From Mycogone perniciosa (Eukaryota > Ascomycota > Sordariomycetes > Hypocreales > Hypocreaceae), in NCBI GenBank assembly GCA_025331125.1, contig JAOALB010000309.1, positions 1-20,906 of the forward strand: a DNA stretch of 20,906 bases, in the 5' to 3' direction. Position 1 is the stretch's first letter. Every line of letters begins with the position of its first letter. Below, piece by piece: positions 10,742-20,566 of this stretch. The notes under the pieces were generated by a model that worked only from the letters and a program-made list of their open reading frames with translations, searched no databases and was not told the DNA's origin. The translations under genes and the position numbers were made by a program.

Positions 10742-11784
10742 ATGGCGACCTCTCTTTCGACTTCGTACCCTGGCTCAGGATGGGCACGAGACCTGACCGT
10801 TGTGCTTGCCATCGCAATCATGACTGCAACAATTCGCAGCAAGGCTCGAAGCCATTTTGAACGAACTGTATCGGCGTGGAAGAATCTCAAGCCAGATTAT
10901 CAGAGCCGCCTCAGTGTTGAAATTGCGGTCATACCTAGCCGTCTCTGTCTTATTTACCTGACATGTCCCATTGTTTTGGGGGGGTTTGCCCCGATATCAT
11001 CCTGGAGAGCGGCCGACACCGAAGCCGCACTGTTAGCATGGTACGTGCAGATCCTATTCCGTGGTTTTTGTGGCTTGTCTCAAAATTTGGAATCCCTTGA
11101 TAACATGCCATCATATGTAGCTCGATACTCACGGGTGCATACATAATTGACCTGTCCGTGACCCGGAATGACTGGGGTTCAACCCTGCACCACTGTATGG
11201 GCCCTATCCTACTGGCCTGGATGCGGAGCAGCTATGCAAGCTTCTCACCGTCTGATGCACTTTTAAATCGTCTACTTATCAGCTTTGTCTTCTTCGGCGG
11301 CTGCGTGGCCGGGTCGGCTACAACCGGCCTCGTATTTCTGATACACTTCCGTCACAGTTGGGCCAAGAAGGCTTACTTCTACTTCACACTTATCCTCCCT
11401 GTCCTAGCGTTTGGGACTGTAGCCAGTACTTTTTACTGTGCTGCGTATCTGCACTATTGGTTCAATGAGCTGTTCGACCACTTTGGGAGATGGGGCTACT
11501 TGCCGTGGGCTTGGTTAACGCTCGAATGCGGCATGCAGTGGAAATGGCTGATGTGGTTCTACCGCTTTGAAGCCGGGTTCCGCGATAAGTGGATTAAACA
11601 AAAAGCTGAGGACCGCGAAGGATCAAATGTTTCCGTTATAGGGCCGGGGTGGCTCCCAGAGTGGCGTTTTGCAGCCCTAAAATTGCTGGCAGGATTATGG
11701 TTTCTTAGCATTTCGACGGTTGTGTGGAGAGCCGGTGATATCAAGGTCTTGGGGCAAATGCTAGCCTCAAGGATCAACGGTTGA
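10742..11784 (+). CDS. TLC-like multi-pass membrane protein B (paralog of A)
   Basis: Two exons (10742-11040 and 11121-11784) with an 80-bp intron (donor gtacgt, acceptor gtag) give 320 residues. The architecture repeats that of the gene at 7360: an N-terminal hydrophobic segment, a basic loop, a second membrane segment, the block ADTEAALLAC at the splice junction, LTGAYIIDLS, then TRNDWGSTLHHCMGP. Two Trp-rich segments follow (LPWAWLTLE and QWKWLMWFYRFE), and a last hydrophobic segment near the C-terminus. Both copies keep the Arg, the Asp and the His pair of the presumed active or binding site, so both are likely functional. The copies differ widely outside these blocks, so the duplication is not recent. 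It runs in the same direction as the MFS gene 270 bp downstream. Function is unknown. Confidence 0.8.
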
Positions 11785-12049
11785 CTAGGGTGCTGAGCCG
11801 GGCGGGTTCACGGAGCTGTTGTCATGTCTGACATGTGGAGATTCGTACAAGCTGTGGCGACTTATTACCTAGCAGCTAGCCTCTCATGATAACCAATGTA
11901 TTGTCAGCCAATAGCATGGCCATACAGGATCCCACTATATGAAGTGCCAGAAACTCGATAAGAAGGCTGATGGATTGGAGCCAGCCTCCGTTGTGTATTG
12001 TCGGTCCCGCACATCACTTACCATTTCACCATATCGACCACAGTTTGAG

Positions 12050-14071
12050 ATGAAGGCAATACCACCAATGGGACCATTTCAACGGTTCTTTGGGCGCATG
12101 TTCAGCAAGGGAAAGCCGACACAGGATCTGGAAATTCCGCTCTCTATGTGGCGCCGAGCACTAATAACCTTTGCGCTGATTGTTGCTGGTTTTATGGTAG
12201 GATTTTGTCGGTGTCCCTCCGAAAGGAATGAACTGCTAATATTCCGTCAGGTTGGTTTGGATCAGTCAATCATAGGTAAATGCGCAAATCTGCCATGGGA
12301 ATGAATAGTGCTTACACCTCCCAGGGCCAGCACTCCCTACCATTGCGGCGCAGTTTGACTCTCTGAAGGATATTGGTGTCTATCAGTCAGCATACTTGCT
12401 TCCACAATGTATCCTCCTCCCGGCGTGTAATAAGCTTTACGCTGTTGCGTCGTTTGCTAATGTCTACATCTCTTCGACACTTTTGTTTGCTGGTGAGGCC
12501 ATTCCAATTACCCCAAACTGGTCCTCACTGATCATTTTTTCCCCAGTCGGTTGCGTTGTCTCTGCGACAGCCGGGAGCTCGCCAACATTAATAGGGGGCA
12601 GGGCTCTCTCGGGTATCGGGTCCGTTGGACTTAGCATCGGAGGTTTCCGACTTCTCGCCCTCCTCCCAGAAAGCAGAAACCAGAACTTCTCGATGGGTGC
12701 TTTCTCCTTGATTCTCAGTAGTAGCATTGTCGTTGGTCCAATTCTGGGTGGTGTCATCACTGATGGCGGCAACTGGCCCTGGATTTTCTGGATTAGCCTT
12801 CCGGCCATGGGCATAGTCCTCCTTTGTGTCCTTGTTGCTATGTCATTCGGTGGTCCAGACCTTCGTGGTGAGAACTACAATGATCCATTGCGCTTAAAGC
12901 TGGCCAATCTCGACTGGCTTGGAACGGGCCTTCTTGCGATAACCCTAATAGCCCTGATCTTGGCGCTACAGTTCTCCCAAACAGACTCATGGCGCTCTGC
13001 GAAGACTATTGTGCTCTTTATTGTCTCTGGCGTGTCTCTCCTACTACTTGTCTTGCAGCAGATATACACTAGGCACGAGAAAATATTTGACCCTGTTGTG
13101 ATGAAGCATGTGGAAGTATGGTCCACTTGCGGGATGTTCTGTGCAGCGCTATCAGCTCTCAGCGTTCTTATTTTATTTCTTCCATTTTTGTTACAGGTAT
13201 GTCGGGAATTTCACTTCATTCAATTTCCACCTCATCTCTAATATTGAAAGGTAGTTTATCCAAGGCGTGTCCCCTAGGATTAGCGGTCTTGAGACATTTC
13301 CTATCGCAGCCTGCATCGCGTTTAGTACTTCGCTCTTCTCCGTAATAACCATTTTCGTACCATTCTTCAACCCCTTCGCCATTCTCGGTATGATTTTCCT
13401 TATAGCTTCATGTTCAGCTTTCGTGGCATTGCGTCAAAATTTCACTATCCCGCAACTCATTGGGTATGAGGTAATGGCCGGTTTGGGAGTGGGTATGAGC
13501 TGGCTTGCGGAGATAGTCTTTCCCCGTGCTGTGTTAAGCAAGGCAGATCTCTCTAAGTCGCTTGGATATTCGATGATGCTGCAGCAACTTGGCGCGTAAG
13601 GCTCATTTCCCCTCATTTTTACGTGAAGGACCTGCTAAAACTCATCGGGATAGTGCGGTTGCAGTTCAAATAGCCTCCATTATCTTCTCCAACAGGCTCA
13701 CAGATGGATTGAGCAGTGTCCCGTTGGAAGATCGCCAGCTCTCCTCAATTCTTAGCGGGGACAGGAGTTCGCTTAATGGCCTCTCGGATAGTATGCAACG
13801 TGCTGTCTTGGAAGAATTCTTCAGCGCCATTAGAACAGGCCTCATTCTAGCCCTGGTTTGGGCTGTTATTGCATTTGGCTTCACATTGTGCCTACCGTGG
13901 CAAAGGCTCAAAAGAGGAATCACTGATAGGCAAGCCCAAAACGATGCAGAGCAGCCTAAGAGATTTGATGGGCTGTATGTGATGCCACGAGAAGAAGCTA
14001 GCAAGCCACCGATGATCCCTGTCCAGCCCATTGTGGAGCATCAGGTTTCTCTTGATGAGGATGAAAGATAA
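12050..14071 (+). CDS. MFS drug:H+ antiporter, DHA2/14-helix type
   Basis: Six exons (12050-12196, 12251-12275, 12325-12492, 12547-13196, 13255-13595, 13654-14071) give 582 residues in one frame. Splicing restores family motifs: GLDQSIIGPALPTIA after the first helix, AYLLPQC, then GGRALSGIGSVG, then VVGPILGGVITDGGNWPWIFWISLP (helices 4-6, antiporter motif C region). Then come FIQGVSPRISGLETFP in the second half and a long acidic C-terminal tail (MPREEA...DEDER). The number of hydrophobic segments fits the 14-helix group, whose fungal members export toxins and metabolites at the plasma membrane. Introns are 49-58 bp; intron 3 is 54 bp without stops and would pass as coding. Start: ATG at 12050 gives a normal cytosolic N-terminus; an in-frame ATG at 11939 would add 37 residues of unclear value. 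A decayed 3' copy lies at 1942-2344. Confidence 0.88.
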
Positions 14072-14434
14072 GCCACTTTGGACTAGATTTTGGGCTGTTG
14101 CTAAAGAAATCCTTTCAGCAAACGAATTAGAACGAAGGATCAATCATATACGACATAGAGTGTGGTGCCCAATGTCTCCGAAATTTGTATCTTTCTATCA
14201 ATGTTTAATAATTTTATGTGTGCTTTTTAAACAATTGCAAGTGTAAGCTACAATTATACAACAAAAGTCTAGCACCGTCTTGACCCCACTTATACCTACA
14301 AGGTGGTGCCAGACTAATGTTCATATAAATATATGGTGTAAGGTAACTGTGGAGACTGTTGGAATACTAAATATTTCAATCTAATAGTCTCAAGCTAAGC
14401 CTAGGTGTTTGATACCTGTCCTGCTTGACCTGTC
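14072..14434. other. Intergenic, downstream of MFS gene
   Basis: This stretch holds the 3' flank of the MFS gene. The corresponding left-hand spacer (2345-2430) is much shorter, so an insertion here or a deletion there is likely. No gene is visible. Confidence 0.5.
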
Positions 14435-14502
14435 CTAGGCTTCCCTCCTTGTAAGGCTCACTTTTGTGCCCACCCCACTCGATAAAGTCAGCCTCCAGCC
14501 CC
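14435..14502 (-). pseudogene. C-terminal relic of a CYP52-like P450
   Basis: On the minus strand this fragment reads WRLTLSSGVGTKVSLTRRE, nearly the same as the last residues of the P450 at 2434-4013 (WRLTLSSGLGTEVKLTRRD). The nucleotide match covers about 65 bases (ccactcgataaagtcagcct against ccactcgacaaagtcagcct) and stops at a run of ten C. No heme loop or other P450 part follows, so only the tail survives. It sits tail-to-tail after the intact MFS gene, as the intact P450 does after the MFS relic. Confidence 0.8.
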
Positions 14503-14520
14503 CCCCCCATGATGCGCCGA

Positions 14521-14745
14521 TTACTCCGTAGCCCACTTGTGCGAGGCAACGGGCGCATTTGGTGAGTAGCTAGCGCATAGGTTCGGGAATTGGAATATGC
14601 GCTCTCCACAGACCGGCTCCCTCAATAGATTAATACGGCGCCACATTTCCGGGGTTGGTGAGCCGACAAAAACATCTCGAGGGGTGGCTATATCCGATTC
14701 TAGTGGATAACGGAGGAAGCGGCTGGTGTGAATGCTATGAGTAGT
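14521..14745 (-). pseudogene. Unidentified reading-frame remnant next to a MITE
   Basis: An open minus-strand frame of about 74 codons ends in TAA at 14521 and runs up to the left edge of the inverted-repeat element. It has no early start codon. The peptide includes RFLRYPLESDIATP and VFVGSPTPEMWRRINLL. The F-x-G-x-P-x-P-E...W pattern faintly recalls the N-terminal half of UstYa/DUF3328 oxidases of fungal metabolite clusters, but the His motifs of that family are not here. It could equally be chance. Frame and composition suggest a truncated gene interrupted by the element. Confidence 0.3.
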
Positions 14746-14750
14746 TGATC

Positions 14751-14893
14751 AGTACGGAGGAGCATCTCAAAAGTAATGTCTAATTGAAATAAGAGCTAGA
14801 CTTAATAGAGAAATAGCTTGTTAGGGTATATTACCCGATTTGTCTTAGCCCCTAAGAGAATTAGACATTACTTTCGAAATGCTCCTCCGTACT
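14751..14893. mobile_element. MITE-like element with 35-bp terminal inverted repeats
   Basis: The left arm (14751-14785) starts agtacggaggagcat and the right arm (14859-14893) ends atgctcctccgtact. The arms are inverted copies with two mismatches around a 73-bp core that has no coding capacity. If the element proper is CGGAGGAG...CTCCTCCG, it is flanked by TA on both sides, as expected for a Tc1/mariner-type TA target duplication. Total length about 143 bp fits a non-autonomous miniature element. Confidence 0.8.
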
Positions 14894-15056
14894 TAGGACT
14901 GTAATAAGTTGAACTATTAAAGCATTGATGGATAGATTTGATGAGTAGACTTGATGAGTAGGCATGCTACTGACTGAATTTCTTTTTTTTTCTCTCAGTT
15001 GTCAGTCGAAGCCCTTTTGCTTCACCGGTTCACATATCATCCATCCTATATGAAAA

Positions 15057-16906
15057 ATGGCCAAACCCATCTTTTTGGGCCTGCTCATAAGCTTGGCGAT
15101 GGCATACCGCCTCACGGCATTGGGCTCGCCCCCATTGCAAGTCCTAGGAACTCCAGCTGTCATTTTTGCTGGACACGTTCTATTCTATCTCGGATATCAC
15201 ATCTTCATACATCGATGGTTTATCTCCCCCACAAAGGCCCTTCCCGCTCCAAAGGTACAACCCAGCTACAGTCCAGCAACTTCGCTGTTGATCTTGTGCT
15301 AACGCCTATGAGGGCACTACGTTTTTCCTCGGAAACTTATTACCCTTTCTCAAAGAACCCTGGGGTTTCCCTCTGGCGATCTGGCAGCAGAATATTCCTA
15401 AGACGCCTAGCGGCTTTTACCGTGTCTTCCTAGGCCCCTTTGACTACTTGATCCCAAAAAGTATCAAGGCTGTAAATGCAATTATGAGCCAGCCCTATGT
15501 CTTCAAGAAGCCCGGGCCGGTCCGCGACGGCCTCATCGCCACCCTGGGGGTTGGGCTGGTCTCATCTGAGGATGACGTCCATCGGGTAGGCATAACACAG
15601 AAAACTCCTGCTCTGCAACATGGGTATCTAATTTGCAGTCCAGAAACAAAAGAAACTCCTGACGCCCATTTTTGGCCTCGATCGCAATCGCCGACTCGTA
15701 CCGCAGATGTGGAGCAAAGCCATCATTCTCAAGGAGATGATGGAGGAGATTGTTAGAGCGGCAAATGGATCAACTGTTATGTTGATGCATCCGCTAACGA
15801 TGGCGGCAACGCTGGACGTCATCGGATCGACTACCTTGGGGGTTGAATTCGACTCAGTACGGCAGCCGCAGCAGCCTATCCTGGAGGCGTACAAAGCGGT
15901 TTTCCCAGTGATCGAAGACCAGTCTGAGTTCAGTAAATTCATGACGTCGACCCTGCCAGCAATCATCTCGCCACGAATATTATTCAAGCTGCCTTTCAAG
16001 CGAGTCAGGCACTTTCATTGGGGTATCAATGTGCTGAGAAAGTTTTGTGTTGACCAGATCCAAGAGAAGAAACGACTGCTTGCAGATTCGAAAACTGGGG
16101 AGGATCTGAAACAAAAAGGCCAGTAACCATGACTCCTACATGAACTACTCAGTTGCTAACAGTAGAAAAAGATATTCTCTCAGCCATCATCGCCTCCGGC
16201 CTTACTGATGAAGACGAATTACTAAGTCATGTCTTGACTATCCTCGCTGCCGGGTATGTTCATTCCTCCTGTGTGAATGACATATCATCTGACAGTGGCT
16301 CCAAAAATCCCCAGTCACGAGTCTACAGCTATTACTCTTGCCTGGGCGCTTCTTAAGCTTGCCCAATTCCCAGATGTCCAGACCCAACTCCGCTCCAAGA
16401 TCATCGAGGCCTTGTCAAACTCCTTGATCAACCCTAAATCCCCTCCTACCCTGGAGATGATCAACTCAATAGGGTATCTGCGAGCCTTTCTCATGGAGGT
16501 CTTGCGCCTCTACCCAGCGTTCCCAGCAATGATGCGCGAGGCCTCCCGTTCCGCAACTGTTGAGGGAGGCCTCACGATTCCACACGGCAAGCCCATCATG
16601 GTCAGCCCATGGGCCATAAATCGTAGCAAGGAGCTCTGGGGCCAGGACGCTGGTGACTTTCGCGTTGAGAGGTGGACACAGTCGTACAGCGGCGGCGCGA
16701 CATCAGCCACGGCGTTTATGACATTCTCGAGCGGGCCGCGAGTTTGCATTGGAAAAGATTTTGCTATCATTAGCTTGAAAGTTTTCCTCATTGTTCTAAT
16801 TACCCGGTTCAAGTTTGAAGAGGCCATCCCAGGATTTGAGCCGGAAATTCAGAAAGGGACTTCATTGAAGCCAAAGGATTTGAAGATCAAGGTCACACTT
16901 CTATAG
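15057..16906 (+). CDS. Cytochrome P450 with long N-terminal membrane region
   Basis: Five exons (15057-15254, 15313-15585, 15644-16118, 16163-16253, 16315-16906) give 542 residues in one frame. The N-terminus has two hydrophobic stretches (about 4-20 and 30-50), then a proline-rich hinge (ALPAPK) and GTTFFLGNLLPFLKEPWGFP. Hallmarks: I-helix AGHEST (about 345-350), EVLR (407-410), FRVERW (461-466) and heme loop FSSGPRVCIG (Cys about 490). Intron 2 must use the second of two close AGs (ending at 15643) to keep KQKKLLTPIFGL in frame. Intron 3 (16119-16162) reads in frame only with donor GC (gccagt) instead of GT; its acceptor gctaacag is normal. An out-of-frame ATG lies 7 bases upstream of the chosen start. 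It is codirectional with the next P450. The reaction is probably oxidation of a small hydrophobic metabolite; the substrate is unknown. Confidence 0.85.
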
Positions 16907-17699
16907 TTCATTTTGAATGAAACCTCGGGATATGATAGCAGTGAACTTTATAGACAGATCGAGACAGTCTGTCATATCTTCACAGTCATCCTAGAGAGGG
17001 GAACATCACCGGTAGCCTAGAGTATTTCATATGATAAATGCTGATTACACCATGGGGCACAAGATTCACGGCCTTAAGGTTCGATAAAACTGCTTGCGGG
17101 TTTGAGATAATCCTTATACGGGAGTTCGATGCTGATCCCTGGGGAAATTATGAAATATGAAGTGACAAGGCCATAACATGGAGACACCTCCTATCCTACA
17201 CTGACGCTATCTCACGGCGGCGTGATCCGCCTCACTCCGTAATTCCGCAAACGCCGCGGACAAATATAACTAGCCGTTGTATCCGTGTTGCACAGTACAA
17301 ATAGAGGGAATTAGATACGGAGTACTTCTTGATTAGTTCGAATAACTTGCCTAGAAAGTGCTAGTTAAAGAAAGGGGCGTGAGGAGAGCAACACGAATGT
17401 AGGGATGCAACGGAGGCACACGCTTAAGAGCGTAAGAATTTTAAGTAGAAAAATATGCCGCGTTAATAATGTTGGGTTAGTAATCAAATAATATAATGTC
17501 TCCTCAAGTATATACACTTCCCAGTTTTTGGCCTTAAACACCCTAAGATAGGTTCCACCATTAATTAAATCCAGACATGATTATTTGAGCCCACTTAGCA
17601 GTTAGAACTCAGCGATCGTGTACTGCGAGCAATTTCCTGGTAATCAGCGGTATCGTGAACCATCTTCCATTGACGCTGGGTCTACAGCATCGCTCAATT
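16907..17699. other. Intergenic region between two P450 genes
   Basis: About 790 bp without a supported gene. It contains several CGG/CCG words (cggcggcgtgatccg near 17216, cgccgcgg near 17252) of the type bound by Zn2Cys6 regulators, and a tacggagtac word near 17315 like the ends of the element at 14751. None of these is arranged clearly enough to call a binding site. It should hold the promoter of the gene at 17700. Confidence 0.5.
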
Positions 17700-19481
17700 A
17701 TGGATATGACTTCGAAGAACATGCTGGAGGGCTTGTCTGCTCTGTTCGGTCAGCTCTGGCTGGAGATGCCAACCGTTATAATCCTTTTTTTGGTCACTAT
17801 TATCTTTCATAGATCTGCAACTCAGAGCGTGAATCCGAAAGAACCTCCCCTGGCAAAGCACCCTATCCCATTCATTGGCCATCTCATCAGCCTCAGAATT
17901 CATAACATCCAATACCTTGAGATCCTCAGGTAAGGTGAAGCGAGAAGCTATCGCCAAATGGCTCTAAGAGAGAACATTCCAACTAATTAGCTTGCTCATG
18001 AAGACTCCAATGTAAAGCGGCAGCCTACACGATTTCGACCCTCGGTAATAAGACATACGTTACAACATCTCCAGGATTATCGCACGCAGCGTTGAAATCC
18101 AAGGCCTTATCATTGGAGCCGCTTAGCGCCAGAGTTGCTGGTGCACTGCTCGGCATCAGCAAGGAGGCCCTGCGACATCTCGGCCTCGATGATCGTGGGC
18201 ATTGGATTGGATCGCCCGTGATGGCGGAGCGGAGAGTTGAGTTTAACCGCCAACTATCTCCAGGCGCAGCACTCGCCCACATTGGTTCAGTAGCCGCTGA
18301 CGAGATGTCTGCAACTATCAATGGCGTGGTTGCAGGTGCGGTCGAGCAAGACCTCTACCTCTGGCTGCGGAATTTGATCTCATCGGCGACTACCAAAGCC
18401 CTCTACGGCCCTGAAAGTCCCATGGCCCTAGATTCATCACTGATAGAAGATATCTGGTATGTCGCCCGTTGAGAGAACTATTTTTAACCAACTGATAGCC
18501 TAATGTAATGCACGCTTGTAGGACGTTTGACAACTATCAACTACGCTTAGCAACAGGTTTTTTCACCAACATCTTTGCTCGCGAAGGGCTCCGTGCACGA
18601 GAGCGCCTTGTAAAAGGCTTCGAACATTTCCTCGAGACAGACAGCTGGAAGAAGGCTAGCCTCGCCGTTCGCTCAACTATCGAAATTGCCCAGCGACACG
18701 GTGTCAGTATGCAAGACTTTGCGCGCGTGGAAGTCTTCAGTGTCTCGGTCGCGACAGTGAACACGGTCCCAACTGCTGTTTGGATGATTATCTATATCTT
18801 CTCCAACCCGACGCTACTGGAGAGGCTACGTGAAGAGCTTCAAACTGCCATGACTCTGAACCATGATGGAGACCGCCGGAACGGGGTTCTCGATTTGTCC
18901 AAGGTACAGGAGACATGTCCGACGCTGCATATCACATACCAGGAATCCCTGAGGCTTGGAAGCATCCCAACCTGCAACAGGAGCGCACTCGAAGACGTTT
19001 TACTAGAAGATCCAGCAACGGGCCAGTCATTCCTAGTTAAGAAGGGAAACCGCGTTGTGATACCGACCTTCATGCTGCACCTACAGGATGGATTGTGGGA
19101 GGATGATGCGCAAAGCTTCAGGCCTGACCGGTTTATGGAAGTGAAAGACAAGCGGAGAACCGCCAAGTCGCACAAAGACAAGTTGTAGGTGATATTTCAG
19201 CCCTGGTATACACTTTGTCATGGCCTTTTCTAATGATTCACAGTGTTCCCTACGGTGGCGGCGTGCACTTATGCCCAGGAAGACACCTCGCTATGTTGGA
19301 GATTATCACTATCGCTGCTTTGGCGGTCATGGCTCTGGATATCACAAACAAAGATGGGAGTGTGCTGCCTGTTCCAAAGGCCTCCTATGGTAGTGGCTCC
19401 AAAAGGCCGACCAAGCCACTGATGGCCATTCTCCGCCCACGTGAGAACTGGGGAGACGTTGACTGGAGTGTCAAGGTTTGA
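17700..19481 (+). CDS. Cytochrome P450, CYP7/CYP8-like
   Basis: Four exons (17700-17929, 18004-18456, 18522-19184, 19244-19481) give 527 residues. One membrane segment (about 20-37) is followed by the hinge HPIPFIGHL. The I-helix has ATVNTVPTAVW (around 304-314) in place of the usual AGxxT, a feature of the CYP7/CYP8 group (sterol 7-alpha-hydroxylases, prostacyclin synthase) and of their fungal relatives. ESLR (369-372), FRPDRF and the heme loop PYGGGVHLCPGR (Cys about 459) are intact. Introns are 74, 65 and 59 bp. The first needs the acceptor at 18003 (gaag), giving LRLQCKAAAYTIS; an earlier AG at 17990 leads to a stop, so this junction is the least certain. The last intron restores DKFVPYGGG. 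The fold suggests sterol- or terpenoid-like substrates. Confidence 0.85.
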
Positions 19482-19716
19482 GTTAGGCTCTACGAATTGG
19501 GGATATCATATGGTGTAAGCAATATCTGTACATGCAAAGCGATCAATTGACAATGATGTGATGAGCTGGGAGATGAGACCAGACTCGATAAATCTTCCAA
19601 ATTCTGCACGTCTTCAAATTGCATCTTGCCTTTTCATTATCTGCTTTGACCAATGCCCCTTCAACAACTGGCTTCATCAAATATGGGCGAACCGTGTCTC
19701 AGTGTTCTATGCTCAT

Positions 19717-20566
19717 CTAGTGGCCAGCGGCAGCCCCCTTTCCCAGCCCAACGGTGACTGCATACTCTCCCTTGCTAGGATCGTAGTCAAAATATCTCTT
19801 GATCCCATACCTAAAATGATCATTACTGAGAGCCCATAGCCTAGTACAAGCTGACTGCTACTTACGACCATGCAATTAGACCAATAGCGTTATCTCGGCA
19901 GCTGCGTAGAAATAGCTGCATTTCATGGGCGATACTATGTTGGTGGCCAAGGTCAGTCAATTGAAGCGTCAATGACTCGAATTCTTCATATGAATGCCTC
20001 ATAATTCGTGTCGTTTCGTCAATTGCTTGTTGAACATCGAGCCCCTTATGGTGCATGAGGAGAGGTATAATAGTGTCAACATGCTCGAGTTGCTGCGTCA
20101 TGTTAGGTAAATGACTGGTCGCTTGTATAGTGGTAAAAACCTACCAGTTCGCGATGAAAGGACAGTATGTCATTCGCACTAGGCCGTCAGTCTGTGTGCT
20201 GAAGAAGCCAACAAATGGACTTACGCCGACAAAATCAGAATTGGACAATCGACAAGCCTCTCTCACCATAGGGTTGGAGAAGAACTAATTCGGGACGTCC
20301 ATGTGAGCCGTGTACCTGACCCATGTTAGTATGCAGATCGCGAGAAACGTCGGGTTGAACGACTTACATAATGAGGGCCAACAATGGATGGCCCCCTGAA
20401 GCATTCATACGCTCCTCCCAAAATGTCGGTATATCAAGAATTTGCCCTTTTTGATGAAGATTCACGGCTGCATAGACGTAGTCAATCCAGGTTTCCAGGA
20501 AGTAGGCCTTCAGCGCCGCTATTTCACCATTGCGATCAGTACCTTCACCCTACATAGAAGCGGAAA
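19717..20566 (-). pseudogene. C-terminal half of a class I terpene synthase, broken
   Basis: On the minus strand the pieces follow a terpene synthase C-terminal half in order. Exon-like blocks lie at about 20566-20368 (AALKAYFLETWIDYVY, FWEERMNASGGHP), 20315-20225 (YTAHMDVPN, NPMVREACRLSNSDFVGV), 20178-20145 (ANDILSFHREL), 20092-19866 (MHHKGLDVQQAIDET to LIAWS) and 19810-19717 (YGIKRYFDY, stop TAG). NDILSFHRE is the magnesium-binding NSE/DTE triad (N-D-x-x-S-x-x-x-E), and KRYF is the diphosphate-sensing RY pair. Introns of 52, 46, 52 and 55 bp have normal borders. Two breaks are seen: a TAG at 20285-20287 inside the second block, and a frame shift between that block and the NSE block for any splice I can find. 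The DDxxD half is not found in the remaining 340 bases. Class I enzymes of this kind cyclise prenyl diphosphates; this copy is probably dead, unless unusual splicing or a distant 5' part rescues it. Confidence 0.78.

Noticed and set aside
12493..12546. Extra 18-residue insertion in the MFS protein
   Set aside because: The stretch is an in-frame 54-bp intron (gtgagg...ccccag); removing it restores the LLFAVGCVVSA helix.
13118..13345. 75-codon plus-strand frame overlapping MFS exons 4-5
   Set aside because: It is a shadow frame spanning the intron 13197-13254; the transporter frame continues through FIQGVSP.
14499..14508. Run of ten C as a possible regulatory element
   Set aside because: It marks the border of the P450 relic and is more likely low-complexity sequence or a sequencing-prone homopolymer.
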